From the NCBI GenBank assembly GCA_016214755.1, contig JACRNX010000011.1, forward strand, positions 1-34,513: a stretch of 34,513 bases of DNA. Direction: 5' to 3'. Positions 24,134 through 31,854 of this stretch are shown here, piece after piece (the stretch's first letter is position 1; each line of letters begins with the position of its first letter). A program made the position numbers and the translations under genes. The notes under the pieces were generated by a model, which had not been told where the DNA came from, made no database searches, and saw only the letters and a program-made list of their open reading frames with translations. Source of the stretch: Candidatus Falkowiibacteriota bacterium. GTDB taxonomy: Bacteria; Patescibacteriota; Patescibacteriia; UBA11705; JABHMO01.

Positions 24134-24242
24134 AAATAAAAAGTTAAAAATAATAAATAAAAAACACAAATCAAAAATGTAAAAATTTTTTATCTTTTAT
24201 TTGTATTTATTCTCTTTTATTTTTCACCTTTTATCTTTAACT
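24134..24242 (+). repeat. word-iterated hairpin F between secE and nusG (A-rich / T-rich arms)
   Basis: Left arm AAAATAAAAAGTTAAAAATAA, AATAAAAAACACAAATC. Right arm TTTTATCTTTTATTTGTATT, CTTTTATTTTTCACC, TTTTATCTTTAAC. The central AAAAATTTTTT joins them. It fills the entire spacer. Confidence 0.7.
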
Positions 24243-24243
24243 T

Positions 24244-24789
24244 ATGCCAAAGCAAATTCAACAGCATGGCCGGCGCTGGTATGTTATCCACACTTATTCC
24301 GGCTATGAAGAAAACGTGGCGGAAAATCTGCGCCAAAGGATTGAATCCATGGATATGGAGGATAAAATTTTCAACATCCTCATCCCCACGGAGAAAAAAA
24401 TAAAAATTAAAAACGGCAAAAGGAAAATCATCACCGAAAAAATATTTCCCGGCTATGTTTTTGTGGAAATGACCGTTACCGACGATTCCTGGTACGTGGT
24501 CCGTAACACGCCGAGCGTTACCGGTTTTATCGGCACCGGCAACGTTCCGTCCCCGCTCGCCGACAAAGAAATCGAGGAACTGCGCAAGCGGATGGGCGTT
24601 GACGAGCCGAAGTACATCATCGAGGTAACGGTTGACACGCCGGTGAAAATCGTTGACGGGCCGTTCAAAGGATTCGAAGGAAAAATTTCATCAGTGGATA
24701 ATGAACGCGGCAAGGTCAAAGTTCTCGTTACCATGTTCGGCCGCGAAACGCCGATTGAGCTCGATTATTTGCAAGTCAAAAAAATATAA
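24244..24789 (+). CDS. nusG: transcription termination/antitermination protein NusG
   Basis: 181 residues. The NGN domain, RRWYVIHTYSGYEENVAENL with IFPGYVFVEM and VRNTPSVTGFIG, contacts RNA polymerase and raises processivity. The C-terminal KOW domain is VKIVDGPFKGFEGKISSVDN then GKVKVLVTMFGRETPIELD, which binds Rho or S10. Complete and typical length, with no insertion in NGN. It is between secE and rplK as usual. The ATG directly follows hairpin F. Confidence 0.97.
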   Translation: MPKQIQQHGRRWYVIHTYSGYEENVAENLRQRIESMDMEDKIFNILIPTEKKIKIKNGKRKIITEKIFPGYVFVEMTVTDDSWYVVRNTPSVTGFIGTGNVPSPLADKEIEELRKRMGVDEPKYIIEVTVDTPVKIVDGPFKGFEGKISSVDNERGKVKVLVTMFGRETPIELDYLQVKKI

Positions 24790-24900
24790 ATTTTATTCTA
24801 TTTTCTATTTTCTAAATTCTACTTTCTAAACTAAGTTGCTTTGATTTTAACGAACGTGATGAATCACCTGTCCGTTAGATGCCGAAGCGCTTAATAATTT
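24790..24900 (+). other. 111-nt nusG-rplK spacer: word repeat arm plus small inverted repeat
   Basis: 24790-24835 is a single arm of TTCTATTTTCTA words with no clear partner. 24851-24879 contains GTGATGAATCAC inside AACGAAC...GTCCGTT, a short inverted repeat. Because L1 in other bacteria represses its operon through the rplK leader, this could be an L1-binding structure, but I cannot match the 23S L1 site by eye. Confidence 0.35.
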
Positions 24901-25323
24901 ATGCCGAAGAAAGAATTGACGAAAGTCAAATTGCAAATCGCCGGCGGCCGCGCGACGCCCGCGCCGCCAATCGGACCCGCGTTGGGCCAGCACGGCGTTG
25001 CCATTCAGGATTTTTGCAACAAATTCAATGACGCGACGAAAAATCAAGCCGGTGAAATCGTTCCCGTTGTCATTACTGTTTACGTGGATCGCACCTTTAG
25101 TTTCATCATGAAAACGCCGCCGGCGTCGGAACTGATAAAAAAAGCCGCCGGCATCCAAAAGGGCGCGGCAAAACCAAGCAAGGAAAAAGTCGGAAAAGTC
25201 ACCAAACAGCAGTTGCGCGAAATCGCGGAAAAGAAAATGCCGGATTTAAACGCTAATGACATCGAAGCGGCCATGAAAATTATCGCCGGCACGGCGAGAC
25301 AGATGGGCGTGACTGTTGAATAA
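24901..25323 (+). CDS. rplK: 50S ribosomal protein uL11
   Basis: 140 residues, full length. The N-terminal domain is [20 protein letters not shown], then [18 protein letters not shown], including the proline-rich hinge and the thiostrepton-region helix. The C-terminal rRNA-binding domain has [13 protein letters not shown] and ends [10 protein letters not shown]. uL11 forms the GTPase-associated stalk base with the 23S 1070 region. It precedes rplA by 112 nt filled with hairpin G. No Shine-Dalgarno sequence. Confidence 0.97.
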   Translation: MPKKELTKVKLQIAGGRATPAPPIGPALGQHGVAIQDFCNKFNDATKNQAGEIVPVVITVYVDRTFSFIMKTPPASELIKKAAGIQKGAAKPSKEKVGKVTKQQLREIAEKKMPDLNANDIEAAMKIIAGTARQMGVTVE

Positions 25324-25434
25324 AATAAGAATTTAGAATCTAGAAAATAGAATCTAGAATGGGAGAATTCAGAAAAGCGTTTACCAACAAACTTCTATTT
25401 TCTACTTTCTAGATTCTACTTTCTATTTTCTATT
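25324..25434 (+). repeat. word-iterated hairpin G between rplK and rplA (word TAGAATCTAGAAA)
   Basis: Left arm AGAATTTAGAATCTAG, AAAATAGAATCTAG. Right arm CTTCTATTTTCTACTTTC, TAGATTCTACTTTC, TATTTTCTATTT. The right arm ends at the ATG at 25436. The loop ATGGGAGAATTCAG..CCAACAAA is non-repetitive. Confidence 0.8.
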
Positions 25435-25435
25435 T

Positions 25436-26113
25436 ATGCCAAACAAACAAACTAAAAAACTTCAACAAACAACTGAAAAAGACAAGACGTATCCCATCGC
25501 CGAGGCGATTGAAATCGCCAAACAAAACGCCAAGGCGAAATTCGACGAAACGCTGGAAGCGCACTTCCGCTTAGGCATTGACCCAAAAAAAGGCGAACAG
25601 CAAATCCGCGGCGTGTTAGTTCTGCCTCACAGCTTCGGCAAAAGCAAAAAGATCGCCGCCTTTATTCCCGCTGACCGCAAAAAAGAGGCGCAGGACGCGG
25701 GCGCTGACATTGTCTATTCCGAACAAGATGTTGACGAGCTGAAAAAAACCGGCAAAATTGATTTTGACATCGCTATCGCTACCCCTGACATGATGAAAAC
25801 AATCTCTCCGTTGGCTAAAATTCTGGGACCAAAGGGATTGATGCCAACGCCGAAGAACGAAACAATTACGACGAACTTAAAAAAGACGATTGAAGAATTA
25901 AAAAAAGGGAAAATTGCTTATAAAAACGACGACACGGCGAATCTGCATCAAGCGTTCGGCAAAGCCAGCATGGACAGCGCCAAACTCGTTGCCAATTTCA
26001 CCGCCCTGTTCGAGGCGATTAAAAAATCAAAACCAGAATCATCCAAAGGCATCTTCTTGAAAAAAGTCGTCATCTGCTCGACCATGGGCAAGGCAATTAA
26101 AGTGCAAATTTAG
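25436..26113 (+). CDS. rplA: 50S ribosomal protein uL1
   Basis: 225 residues. Signature blocks are FDETLEAHFRLGIDPKKGEQ, IRGVLVLPHSFGKSKKIAAF, DFDIAIATPDMMKTISPLAK and ILGPKGLMPTPKNETIT. uL1 forms the mobile L1 stalk that contacts the E-site tRNA, and free L1 often represses rplK-rplA translation. It follows rplK in the same unit and is followed by repeats and a terminator (26256-26289). rplJ, rplL and rpoB do not follow, so the usual cluster ends here. Confidence 0.97.
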   Translation: MPNKQTKKLQQTTEKDKTYPIAEAIEIAKQNAKAKFDETLEAHFRLGIDPKKGEQQIRGVLVLPHSFGKSKKIAAFIPADRKKEAQDAGADIVYSEQDVDELKKTGKIDFDIAIATPDMMKTISPLAKILGPKGLMPTPKNETITTNLKKTIEELKKGKIAYKNDDTANLHQAFGKASMDSAKLVANFTALFEAIKKSKPESSKGIFLKKVVICSTMGKAIKVQI

Positions 26114-26147
26114 ACAGCAGGGCGCCTCTTTGTTTGTCATCCTAAAT

Positions 26148-26224
26148 AATGTCATGCTGAGGCTCTCGAAGCATGACATTGTTTGACATCAATTGTCGCC
26201 CTTCGAGTGCCTCAGGGTGACAAT
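26148..26224. repeat. CTGAG/CGAAGG-family palindromes after rplA
   Basis: 26148-26180: AATGTCATGCTGAGG-CTCTCGAAGCATGACATT, a compact form of the 16146/23518 units lacking the inner ~24 bp. 26192-26224: ATTGTCGCCCTTCGAG .. CTCAGGGTGACAAT. Both are self-complementary. Confidence 0.8.
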
Positions 26225-26255
26225 GAGCATTGATTATTTACACAATTATTTTACG

Positions 26256-26289
26256 AACACGGCTGGGTTAAACCTGGCGTGTTTTTTTT
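26256..26289 (+). terminator. intrinsic terminator of the rplA unit
   Basis: Stem AACACG (26256-26261) and CGTGTT (26278-26283), with further partial pairing in GCTGG/CCTGGC, followed by a run of eight T residues overlapping the stem end. Confidence 0.75.
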
Positions 26290-26396
26290 GAAAAAAAATA
26301 TCCCCGCGTCAGCTTCTTCGTTCAGAGTTTAATGCGAGGATGAGATGTCTAAAAGAACATGAGGACTATCCGTCCCAAATAAATAAGAACAAAACT

Positions 26397-27017
26397 CTAC
26401 TTGCGGACGCCGCCGAACCAAACTCCACTAGGCCAGATGCGTTCGGCGCGGAAAACGTACACACTACGCTGCATGATGGCGTTACGTTGGAAAATAATGA
26501 AACACCATTTATCATTAGTATCGCGCCAGTGCGTGCAATTTGAGCGCTAGACAACAAACGACGGATTGTCAATGTTCACTTTTATTTGAGCGTAAATGTC
26601 AGGCACAAGGCCACGGGCTTCATATTCTTTTTCCAACACATCATCATTGATATCATAGTCGCACTGGAAAAAATACACGTCCTTTTCTTTCCCCTTGCCC
26701 TGCGGCATGCTATTAGCAACATCACGGTCAATGTATTTCTCCCAACCTGTGAGAGAACAAAGAAGCGCCTGTCCGCCCAAAGTACGATCTACTTTGACGT
26801 GCCTGACGATTATACCACCGACCACCTCCACGCGCTTGCGGATGACCGCGAGCAGTTCTTTGCCCAGTTCATGCCAGCCGAGCACTTGTTGCACATACTC
26901 CGAAGGCAGTTCATGCCCGTGCTTGCGCAGTTGCGCTCGGAATAGGTCAACCATTTTTTCAATTTGGCCAGACGTCATGCCTGCTACTTTTCCCGGTGGG
27001 GACAATGGTTTTCCCAT
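26397..27017 (-). pseudogene. CPR-type hypothetical gene interrupted by a single in-frame amber codon
   Basis: An open frame from the ATG at 27017 (MGKPLSPPGKVAGMTSGQIE) runs to TAG at 26547-26549 (156 codons). Past this TAG, in the same frame with no gap, 49 codons follow (RSNCTHWRDTNDKWCFIIF ... VWFGGVRK) to a second TAG at 26397-26399. The front half (VVGGIIVRHVKVDRTLGG, YDINDDVLEKEYEARGLVPD) and the tail (THWRDTNDKWCF, WFGGVRK) both match, from memory, one family of CPR proteins whose members run PAFADE..NGTHWKD..GKWC through this junction. The TAG sits where that family has Glu (GAG to TAG is one change). It has a near-consensus promoter and a plausible RBS (AGCAGGTGA). Function unknown. 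It is either a recent nonsense mutant or a truncated or readthrough protein. Confidence 0.7.
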
Positions 27018-27040
27018 TGGCGTCACCTGCTTTCTATTTT

Positions 27041-27078
27041 ATTGCCGCCATTGGCAATAGTCGTCAGATTTTCTGACA
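27041..27078 (-). promoter_or_regulatory. two small palindromes in the leader of the 26397-27017 gene
   Basis: GTCAGA-TTT-TCTGAC (27064-27078) lies just after the predicted start point, and ATTGCC-GCCATT-GGCAAT (27041-27058) follows. They could be a repressor operator and an RNA stem. No regulator is identified. Confidence 0.4.
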
Positions 27079-27085
27079 ACAAAAA

Positions 27086-27114
27086 AGTATCGCATGGCTT
27101 ATTCTTCCTGTCAA
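27086..27114 (-). promoter_or_regulatory. promoter of the 26397-27017 gene
   Basis: On the - strand TTGACA (complement of 27109-27114), exact 17-nt spacer, GATACT (complement of 27086-27091). Confidence 0.8.
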
Positions 27115-27193
27115 GTTATTTATCTGTATTTATCTGTCATTCCCGTCCGTAATCTGTCATCCCCGCGATTCATTTACCTGTGACTAACTCCAT

Positions 27194-27226
27194 TTGCCAG
27201 TGTTTTTCAATCTGTTAAAATATAAT
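27194..27226 (+). promoter_or_regulatory. promoter of the thyX-tmk-tdk cassette
   Basis: TTGCCA (27194-27199), 16-nt spacer, TAAAAT (27216-27221). An overlapping TATAAT at 27221-27226 could serve as the -10 with a longer spacer. It is ~40-45 nt upstream of the start codon region and the AAAGGAGGG site. Confidence 0.6.
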
Positions 27227-27263
27227 CACTAATTGAACGAACGTAAAAAAGGAGGGTGCGTTT

Positions 27264-29141
27264 TTGTATATGCCTATCGCTAATGACGAAACGAAAAATT
27301 CTTACCAACGACCTCCGTGGGACGAATATTTTTTAAAAATCGTGGAAATGGTCGGCAGTCGCGGCACTTGCGACCGCGGCCGGTCCGGCTGCGTCATCAC
27401 CCGCGACAAACGAATTATCTGCACCGGCTATGTTGGTTCGCCGAAAGGACTATCCCACTGCGATGAAATCGGACATGAGATGCACACAGTCATTGACGAA
27501 AACGGACGGACGACCGAGCACTGCATCAGAACAACGCACGCCGAACAAAACGCGATTTGCCAAGCAGCTCAATTCGGCATGTCTTTGCAAGGCGCCACAC
27601 TTTATTGCAAGATGACGCCGTGCTACACCTGCGCGAAAATGATTATCAACGCCGGCATCAGCCGCGTTGTTTGCGCTTTTGATTATCAAGCGAGCGAACA
27701 AAGTAAAAAAATATTTAAAGGAGCTGGCGTCCAATTTGATCTGTTAAATCAAACTGTTCTCGCTTACGGAAACACGAACAATCAGACAGAAAAGACGCTG
27801 AGCGACAATCATGCTTGCCGAACAGAAAATCAATTAGCCCAAATTTATATTTACGATGAATTCTCGCCGGAAGACACGGCCATGCTCCAAGCGTTGTATT
27901 CGCGCTCGCCGGAATCAGTCGTCAAACACGTTGATAAAGTAAAAGAAGCCGGCTCGGGCAAATTCATGGAAAAATTTTACGTCGGCTATGGCCACAAAAG
28001 CATCGCTGATTGCGGCAGTACGACGATTTTTATCGAGCGATTGAGCATTTTGGCCGACAAAGCGATTCAGGATTGGCCGCTTTATTCTGGCCAAGAAACC
28101 AGCACGCGCTATGTTGATATGTCGCGCCAGCTGATTATTGACCCTGTTGGTTCAGCGGCGTCAAAACAAATTCTTGACGATTGGATGTCTTTTTACGTTG
28201 ATAATCAGGAAAAAATTCAGGCGCGCGTCAGACAAAATTTTCCGCCAAAGGCCGATGAAAACGAGGCGATTTACGACAAAGCGGTTAAAGCGCGCGCCTT
28301 TGATATCACGCGCGGCTTTCTGCCGGCTGGCATCACCACTCAGCTTTCCTGGCACACGAATTTGCGCCAAGCGGCTGATAAATTATCATTTCTGCGCCAT
28401 CATCCACTTTCCGAAATTAAACAAATTGCGGACGATATTTATCAAAAACTCCAAGCAAAATATCCCAGCAGTTTTTGCCATAAATTTTATCCAGAACAAG
28501 AAAAATATCTGGCTGATGCTGTTAATAAAAATAATTATTTTGGAAACGACGACTGTCCGGAATTTGAAATGACGACAGACATCGGCTATTTTAAACTTTT
28601 AAATTACGGAAGAATGCTGGCCGAGCGTCCAGCCAAAGCGCTTTTACCCCATTTTTTGACAGAACTGGGTTTAATCACTTTTGATTTCAAACTTGATTTT
28701 GGTTCGTTCCGCGACATTCAACGGCACCGCAACGGCGTTTGCCGCATGCCGCTTTTGACGACTAAGCACGGTTTCAATAATTGGTATTTGGAACAATTGC
28801 CGGACGAAATTCGAGAGCAAGCGCGGGAGCTTATCGCTAAACAAACTGAACGAATCAACGCTCTTCCCGTAGATGACGAAATCAAGCAATACTATATTTC
28901 TCTGGGATTCAATGTCCCCTGCCGCGTCACCTACGGACTGCCGGCCGCGGTTTACGTGATTGAACTCCGCTCCGGCCAGGCCGTCCATCCGACATTGCGA
29001 AAAATCGCCCACAAAATGCACTTCGCGCTAAAAGAAAAATTTCCGTTCATCGCCCTGCACAGCGATCTTGAACTCGACGACTGGGACGCGCGGCGAGGGA
29101 GGCAGGATATTTGTTTAAAAAATGAAAAATGTAAAATGTAA
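27264..29141 (+). CDS. dCMP deaminase fused to a double-length ThyX-like thymidylate synthase
   Basis: 625 residues. Residues 1-165 are a zinc-dependent deoxycytidylate deaminase: HAEQNA (92-97) and TPCYTC (118-123) supply the catalytic Glu and zinc ligands. Residues ~190-620 contain two ThyX-like halves. The first has GHKSIADCGSTTIFIERLS and GQETSTRY (276-283). The second has FRDIQRHR (482-489) and ELRSGQAVHPTLR. Canonical ThyX has RHRxxSxNExSxRY as one motif; here the RHR and the STRY parts lie in different halves. The product would turn dCMP into dUMP and dUMP into dTMP with FADH2 and methylene-THF. AAAGGAGGG lies 7 nt before the TTG at 27264 but 13 nt before the ATG at 27270, so TTG is the better start. 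The last residues (KNEKCKM) come from the following word repeat. Confidence 0.88.
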   Translation: MYMPIANDETKNSYQRPPWDEYFLKIVEMVGSRGTCDRGRSGCVITRDKRIICTGYVGSPKGLSHCDEIGHEMHTVIDENGRTTEHCIRTTHAEQNAICQAAQFGMSLQGATLYCKMTPCYTCAKMIINAGISRVVCAFDYQASEQSKKIFKGAGVQFDLLNQTVLAYGNTNNQTEKTLSDNHACRTENQLAQIYIYDEFSPEDTAMLQALYSRSPESVVKHVDKVKEAGSGKFMEKFYVGYGHKSIADCGSTTIFIERLSILADKAIQDWPLYSGQETSTRYVDMSRQLIIDPVGSAASKQILDDWMSFYVDNQEKIQARVRQNFPPKADENEAIYDKAVKARAFDITRGFLPAGITTQLSWHTNLRQAADKLSFLRHHPLSEIKQIADDIYQKLQAKYPSSFCHKFYPEQEKYLADAVNKNNYFGNDDCPEFEMTTDIGYFKLLNYGRMLAERPAKALLPHFLTELGLITFDFKLDFGSFRDIQRHRNGVCRMPLLTTKHGFNNWYLEQLPDEIREQARELIAKQTERINALPVDDEIKQYYISLGFNVPCRVTYGLPAAVYVIELRSGQAVHPTLRKIAHKMHFALKEKFPFIALHSDLELDDWDARRGRQDICLKNEKCKM

Positions 29142-29206
29142 AATGAAAAATTTTTGATTTTTATTTTTAATTGTGGTTTTACATTTTTCGTTTTGCATTT
29201 TTAATT
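29117..29206 (+). repeat. word-iterated hairpin H between the ThyX fusion and the kinase-dUTPase fusion (word AAAAATGTAAAATG)
   Basis: Left arm AAAAATGAAAAATGTAAAAT, GTAAAATGAAAAATT begins within the last codons of the upstream gene. Right arm GGTTTTACATTTTTCGTTTT, GCATTTTTAATTT ends at the next ATG (29208). Confidence 0.75.
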
Positions 29207-29207
29207 T

Positions 29208-30101
29208 ATGAATAAAATAATCGCCCTCGTCGGCATGACCGGCAGCGGCAAAAGCGCGGTCGCCGATTACCTCGTCCAGAAAGACTGGGGCTTCTGCCGC
29301 TTCGGCCAAATCGTGCTTGATATCGTCAAAGAGCGCGGACTGGCGCCGACCGAAGAAAACGAGCGGCCAATTCGCGAACAACTGCGCGAAGAACATGGCA
29401 TGGCGGCGATGGCTATTTTGAATATTCCAAAATTTGACGACATCCTGCGAACGCAAAATTTAGTCGCCGACGGTTTGTATAGTTGGTCTGAATACAAAAA
29501 ATTGAAAGAATATTACGGCGACCGGCTGGCGGTGGTCGCGGTTTACGCGCCGCCCAAATTGCGTTACGAACGGTTAGCCGGCCGCGTTCTCGCGGGCGAT
29601 GACGTCAATTTACGCAATCGGCCGGCGACAATTGACGCGGCCAGAGCGCGCGACTTCGCGGAAATTGAAAACATTGAAAAGGGCGGCCCGATCGCCATGG
29701 CGGATTATACTATTGAATACAAAACCAAAGGTTCGGTCGCTTTTGATTTATATTCTCGCGTTGACATCAAAATTCCACCGAAAAATTTGGCGCTTATTCC
29801 TTTAAATGTTATTATTAAAACGCCGAAGTCATATTTTCTCTTGATGGCCGCCCGCAGCAGTTTGCCGATAAAAAAGGGACTGATGATGGCGAACAGCGTC
29901 GGTATTGTTGACCGAGATTTTTGCGGCGATGAAGACGAATGGCAATTTGAAGCGTATAATTTTACCCACAAACCCGTGAAAATAAAACGGGGGGAACGAA
30001 TCGCGCAGGCGATGCTGCTCAAATTCAGCCGCGCGAAATTTGAACGCGTCAATTCGATGAATAAAAAATCAAGGCGCGGGTTCGGCAGTACGGGACAGTG
30101 A
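29208..30101 (+). CDS. P-loop nucleotide-kinase-like domain fused to trimeric-type dUTPase
   Basis: 297 residues. Residues 1-170 form a P-loop kinase-like domain with Walker A GMTGSGKS (9-16), resembling dephospho-CoA kinase / UPF0200-type proteins (LIDQ-like ADYTIE end). From ~174 all five dUTPase motifs follow: GSVAFDLYS (175-183), ARSSLP (215-220), GIVDRDFCG with the catalytic-type Asp 235 (232-240), RGERIAQAM (261-269) and RRGFGSTG (289-296). The C-terminal half should split dUTP to dUMP, which ThyX uses. The kinase half may act on a deoxynucleotide, but its substrate is unknown. The kinase runs into dUTPase motif 1 with almost no linker. It sits between the ThyX fusion and tmk. Confidence 0.88.
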   Translation: MNKIIALVGMTGSGKSAVADYLVQKDWGFCRFGQIVLDIVKERGLAPTEENERPIREQLREEHGMAAMAILNIPKFDDILRTQNLVADGLYSWSEYKKLKEYYGDRLAVVAVYAPPKLRYERLAGRVLAGDDVNLRNRPATIDAARARDFAEIENIEKGGPIAMADYTIEYKTKGSVAFDLYSRVDIKIPPKNLALIPLNVIIKTPKSYFLLMAARSSLPIKKGLMMANSVGIVDRDFCGDEDEWQFEAYNFTHKPVKIKRGERIAQAMLLKFSRAKFERVNSMNKKSRRGFGSTGQ

Positions 30102-30103
30102 GT

Positions 30104-30204
30104 AGGTTGTAGTGAGTAGGTTGTAAATTTTTAGTTCTTTCGTTTTTTTGTTTTTCCGTTTTTCTTCTTCGTTTTTCTTTTTTCCTTTTTCAATTTTAAT
30201 TTAA
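30104..30204 (+). repeat. word arms between the kinase-dUTPase gene and tmk
   Basis: A GTAGGTTGTAGTGAG word arm (30104-30128) is followed by T-rich TTTCGTTTTTTTGTTTTTCC words (30135-30200). They belong to two different word types and do not pair, so each looks like half of a hairpin. Confidence 0.6.
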
Positions 30205-30207
30205 ACT

Positions 30208-30846
30208 ATGCCAAACTACCAAGGCAAATTCATCGTGTTTGAAGGCGGCGAAGGCGCGGGCAAAACCACCCAAATTCAATTACTGACAGACAAGCTAAAG
30301 CAAAATGGGTTTAACGTTTACTTGACGAGAGAACCGGGCGGCACTGGCTGTCCAATCGCGGAAAAAATCCGCGAACTGCTCAAGAATCCGGAAAACCGCG
30401 ACATGACGCCGGAGACAGAACTGTTTCTTTTTCTCGCTTCGCGGGCGCAACACGTCAAACGGGTGATTGTCCCCCATCTTGAACGCGGCGACATCGTTGT
30501 TTGCGACCGATTTTTCGGCTCCACCCTCGCCTATCAGCATTTCGGCCGCGGCTTATTTAATCTTGATGAAGTTAAAAAAATAAACGACTTCGCCACCCAC
30601 GGACTGGAGCCGGACTTAACGATTCTGCTGGATTTGCCGCCAGAAGAAGGATTGAAACGAATTCAGCGCGAATTGAAAAACGACCGTTTTGACGGCGAGA
30701 AACTGGAATTTCATAAAAAAGTACGTACTGGTTATTTGACTCTGGCGAAAATCAAATCAAACTGGGCGCTGATTGACGCGAAAGGCGAAGTCAACGATAT
30801 TCACGAAAAAATTTGGCAGGCAACGGCGGAACTATTGGACCTTTAA
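30208..30846 (+). CDS. tmk: thymidylate kinase
   Basis: Phosphorylates dTMP to dTDP. 212 residues. P-loop GGEGAGKTTQI, TREPGGT, LFLASRAQHV, the DRF of CDRFFGSTLAYQHFGRGL (the DRx loop) and LDLPPEEGLKR are all present. The LID region RELKNDRFDGEKLEFHKKVR gives one basic residue pattern of the type seen in many bacterial Tmks. It directly precedes tdk (17 nt) and completes the dUMP to dTDP path. A long T-rich spacer precedes the ATG; no Shine-Dalgarno sequence. Confidence 0.96.
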   Translation: MPNYQGKFIVFEGGEGAGKTTQIQLLTDKLKQNGFNVYLTREPGGTGCPIAEKIRELLKNPENRDMTPETELFLFLASRAQHVKRVIVPHLERGDIVVCDRFFGSTLAYQHFGRGLFNLDEVKKINDFATHGLEPDLTILLDLPPEEGLKRIQRELKNDRFDGEKLEFHKKVRTGYLTLAKIKSNWALIDAKGEVNDIHEKIWQATAELLDL

Positions 30847-30862
30847 CACTATGGAGGCGAAC

Positions 30863-31510
30863 GTGGCGAAAAATCCTTTGGTGCGCGATGGCTGGATCGA
30901 AGTAATCTGCGGCTGTATGTATTCTGGCAAAAGCCAGGAAGCGCTCAAGCGCGTAGAAAAAGAATTGCTTTCCAAAATCAGAAAGGCGCTGATTTTCGTG
31001 CCTGACCGCGGTCGGCGGCAAGTAACGATAACCGCGACTAACGAACAGGTTGACACGCAAAATAAAGTGGTGACGCGCGCTGGCGGAATTTTCAAAGCCA
31101 TTGAATTTCCGTGGAATAATCCAGCGGTCATACTCGGACACCTGACACCGGAAATTTCCACTGTCTTGATCGAAGAAGCGCACTTTTGCACTTCTGAATT
31201 GGTGGCAATCTGTAAAACAATGGCGGAGAAGCATCATCTGCGCGTTATCGTCGCTGGACTTGACCAGACATTCGCCAGCGAAGGATTCGGTCCAATGCCG
31301 GCGCTGATGGTTGAAGCAGAGCGGCTCGACAAAGAACTGGCAGTTTGCATGGAATGCGGCTCGCAGAACGCCAGCAAAAGCTGGCTCGATACTCGCGTCC
31401 GCAATCAAGTGCAAAACGGGCAAGTCCTAGTTGGCGATGAACAATACCGCGCCGTCTGCCGGCATTGTTATCGCGAATTAACGGAAAAGTACGGCGGACA
31501 AAAGCCGTAA
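30863..31510 (+). CDS. tdk: thymidine kinase
   Basis: Type II (TK1-like) thymidine kinase of the salvage route. P-loop GCMYSGKSQEALKR, the DEAQF-type Asp/Glu motif as LIEEAHFCTSEL, then AGLDQTFASEGFGPMPALMV. The zinc-binding pairs are CMECGS and CRHCYREL. I chose GTG at 30863 because GGAGG (30853-30857) is five bases upstream. An in-frame ATG at 30851 overlaps that site and would add four residues. The extension further upstream to 30773 overlaps tmk and is rejected. 215 residues, typical. It is followed by a terminator. Confidence 0.93.
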   Translation: MAKNPLVRDGWIEVICGCMYSGKSQEALKRVEKELLSKIRKALIFVPDRGRRQVTITATNEQVDTQNKVVTRAGGIFKAIEFPWNNPAVILGHLTPEISTVLIEEAHFCTSELVAICKTMAEKHHLRVIVAGLDQTFASEGFGPMPALMVEAERLDKELAVCMECGSQNASKSWLDTRVRNQVQNGQVLVGDEQYRAVCRHCYRELTEKYGGQKP

Positions 31511-31518
31511 GCAAACGC

Positions 31519-31553
31519 GAGCAGGACTTCAAAAAGTTCTGCTCTTTCATTTT
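31519..31553 (+). terminator. intrinsic terminator of the dTTP cassette
   Basis: Stem GAGCAGGACTT (31519-31529), loop CAAA, stem AAGTTCTGCTC (31534-31544) with one G-T pair, followed by TTTCATTTT. Confidence 0.85.
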
Positions 31554-31654
31554 ACAAAATTTTTTGGTAAACTATTTAATAGTAAGGGTGCTTAATTATC
31601 GTCTCTAATCCGTATTTCTTGCTTTTAACGTGCATACCACGGGGTCTGGGGTAC

Positions 31655-31854
31655 TTCGTCGGAGTTTATCCTGAGCTTGTCCCGCCATTGGCGGGACGAG
31701 TCGAAGGGCTCGGTGTAAATTCCGCCCGCCCCTTTGTCACCCTGAGGAATGTCACCCTGAGGTACTCGAAGGGCTCTCGAAGGGCGACAAAAATCATTCG
31801 TTTGTCATGGTTCGAGAGTCCTTCGATGAACTCAGGATAAACTCTCACCATGAC
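31655..31854. repeat. cluster of CTGAG/CGAAGG-family palindromes before gatB
   Basis: Three units. 31664-31710 has the inner stem GTCCCGCCA-TT-GGCGGGAC. 31736-31790 has two CACCCTGAGG with CTCGAAGGGCGACA. 31804-31854 is a 51-bp palindrome-like unit whose exact reverse complement lies at 34416-34466. Confidence 0.85.

Noticed and set aside
30773-30850. N-terminal extension of tdk overlapping tmk
   Set aside because: It is an out-of-frame shadow of tmk codons; the SD at 30853-30857 marks a start at 30863.
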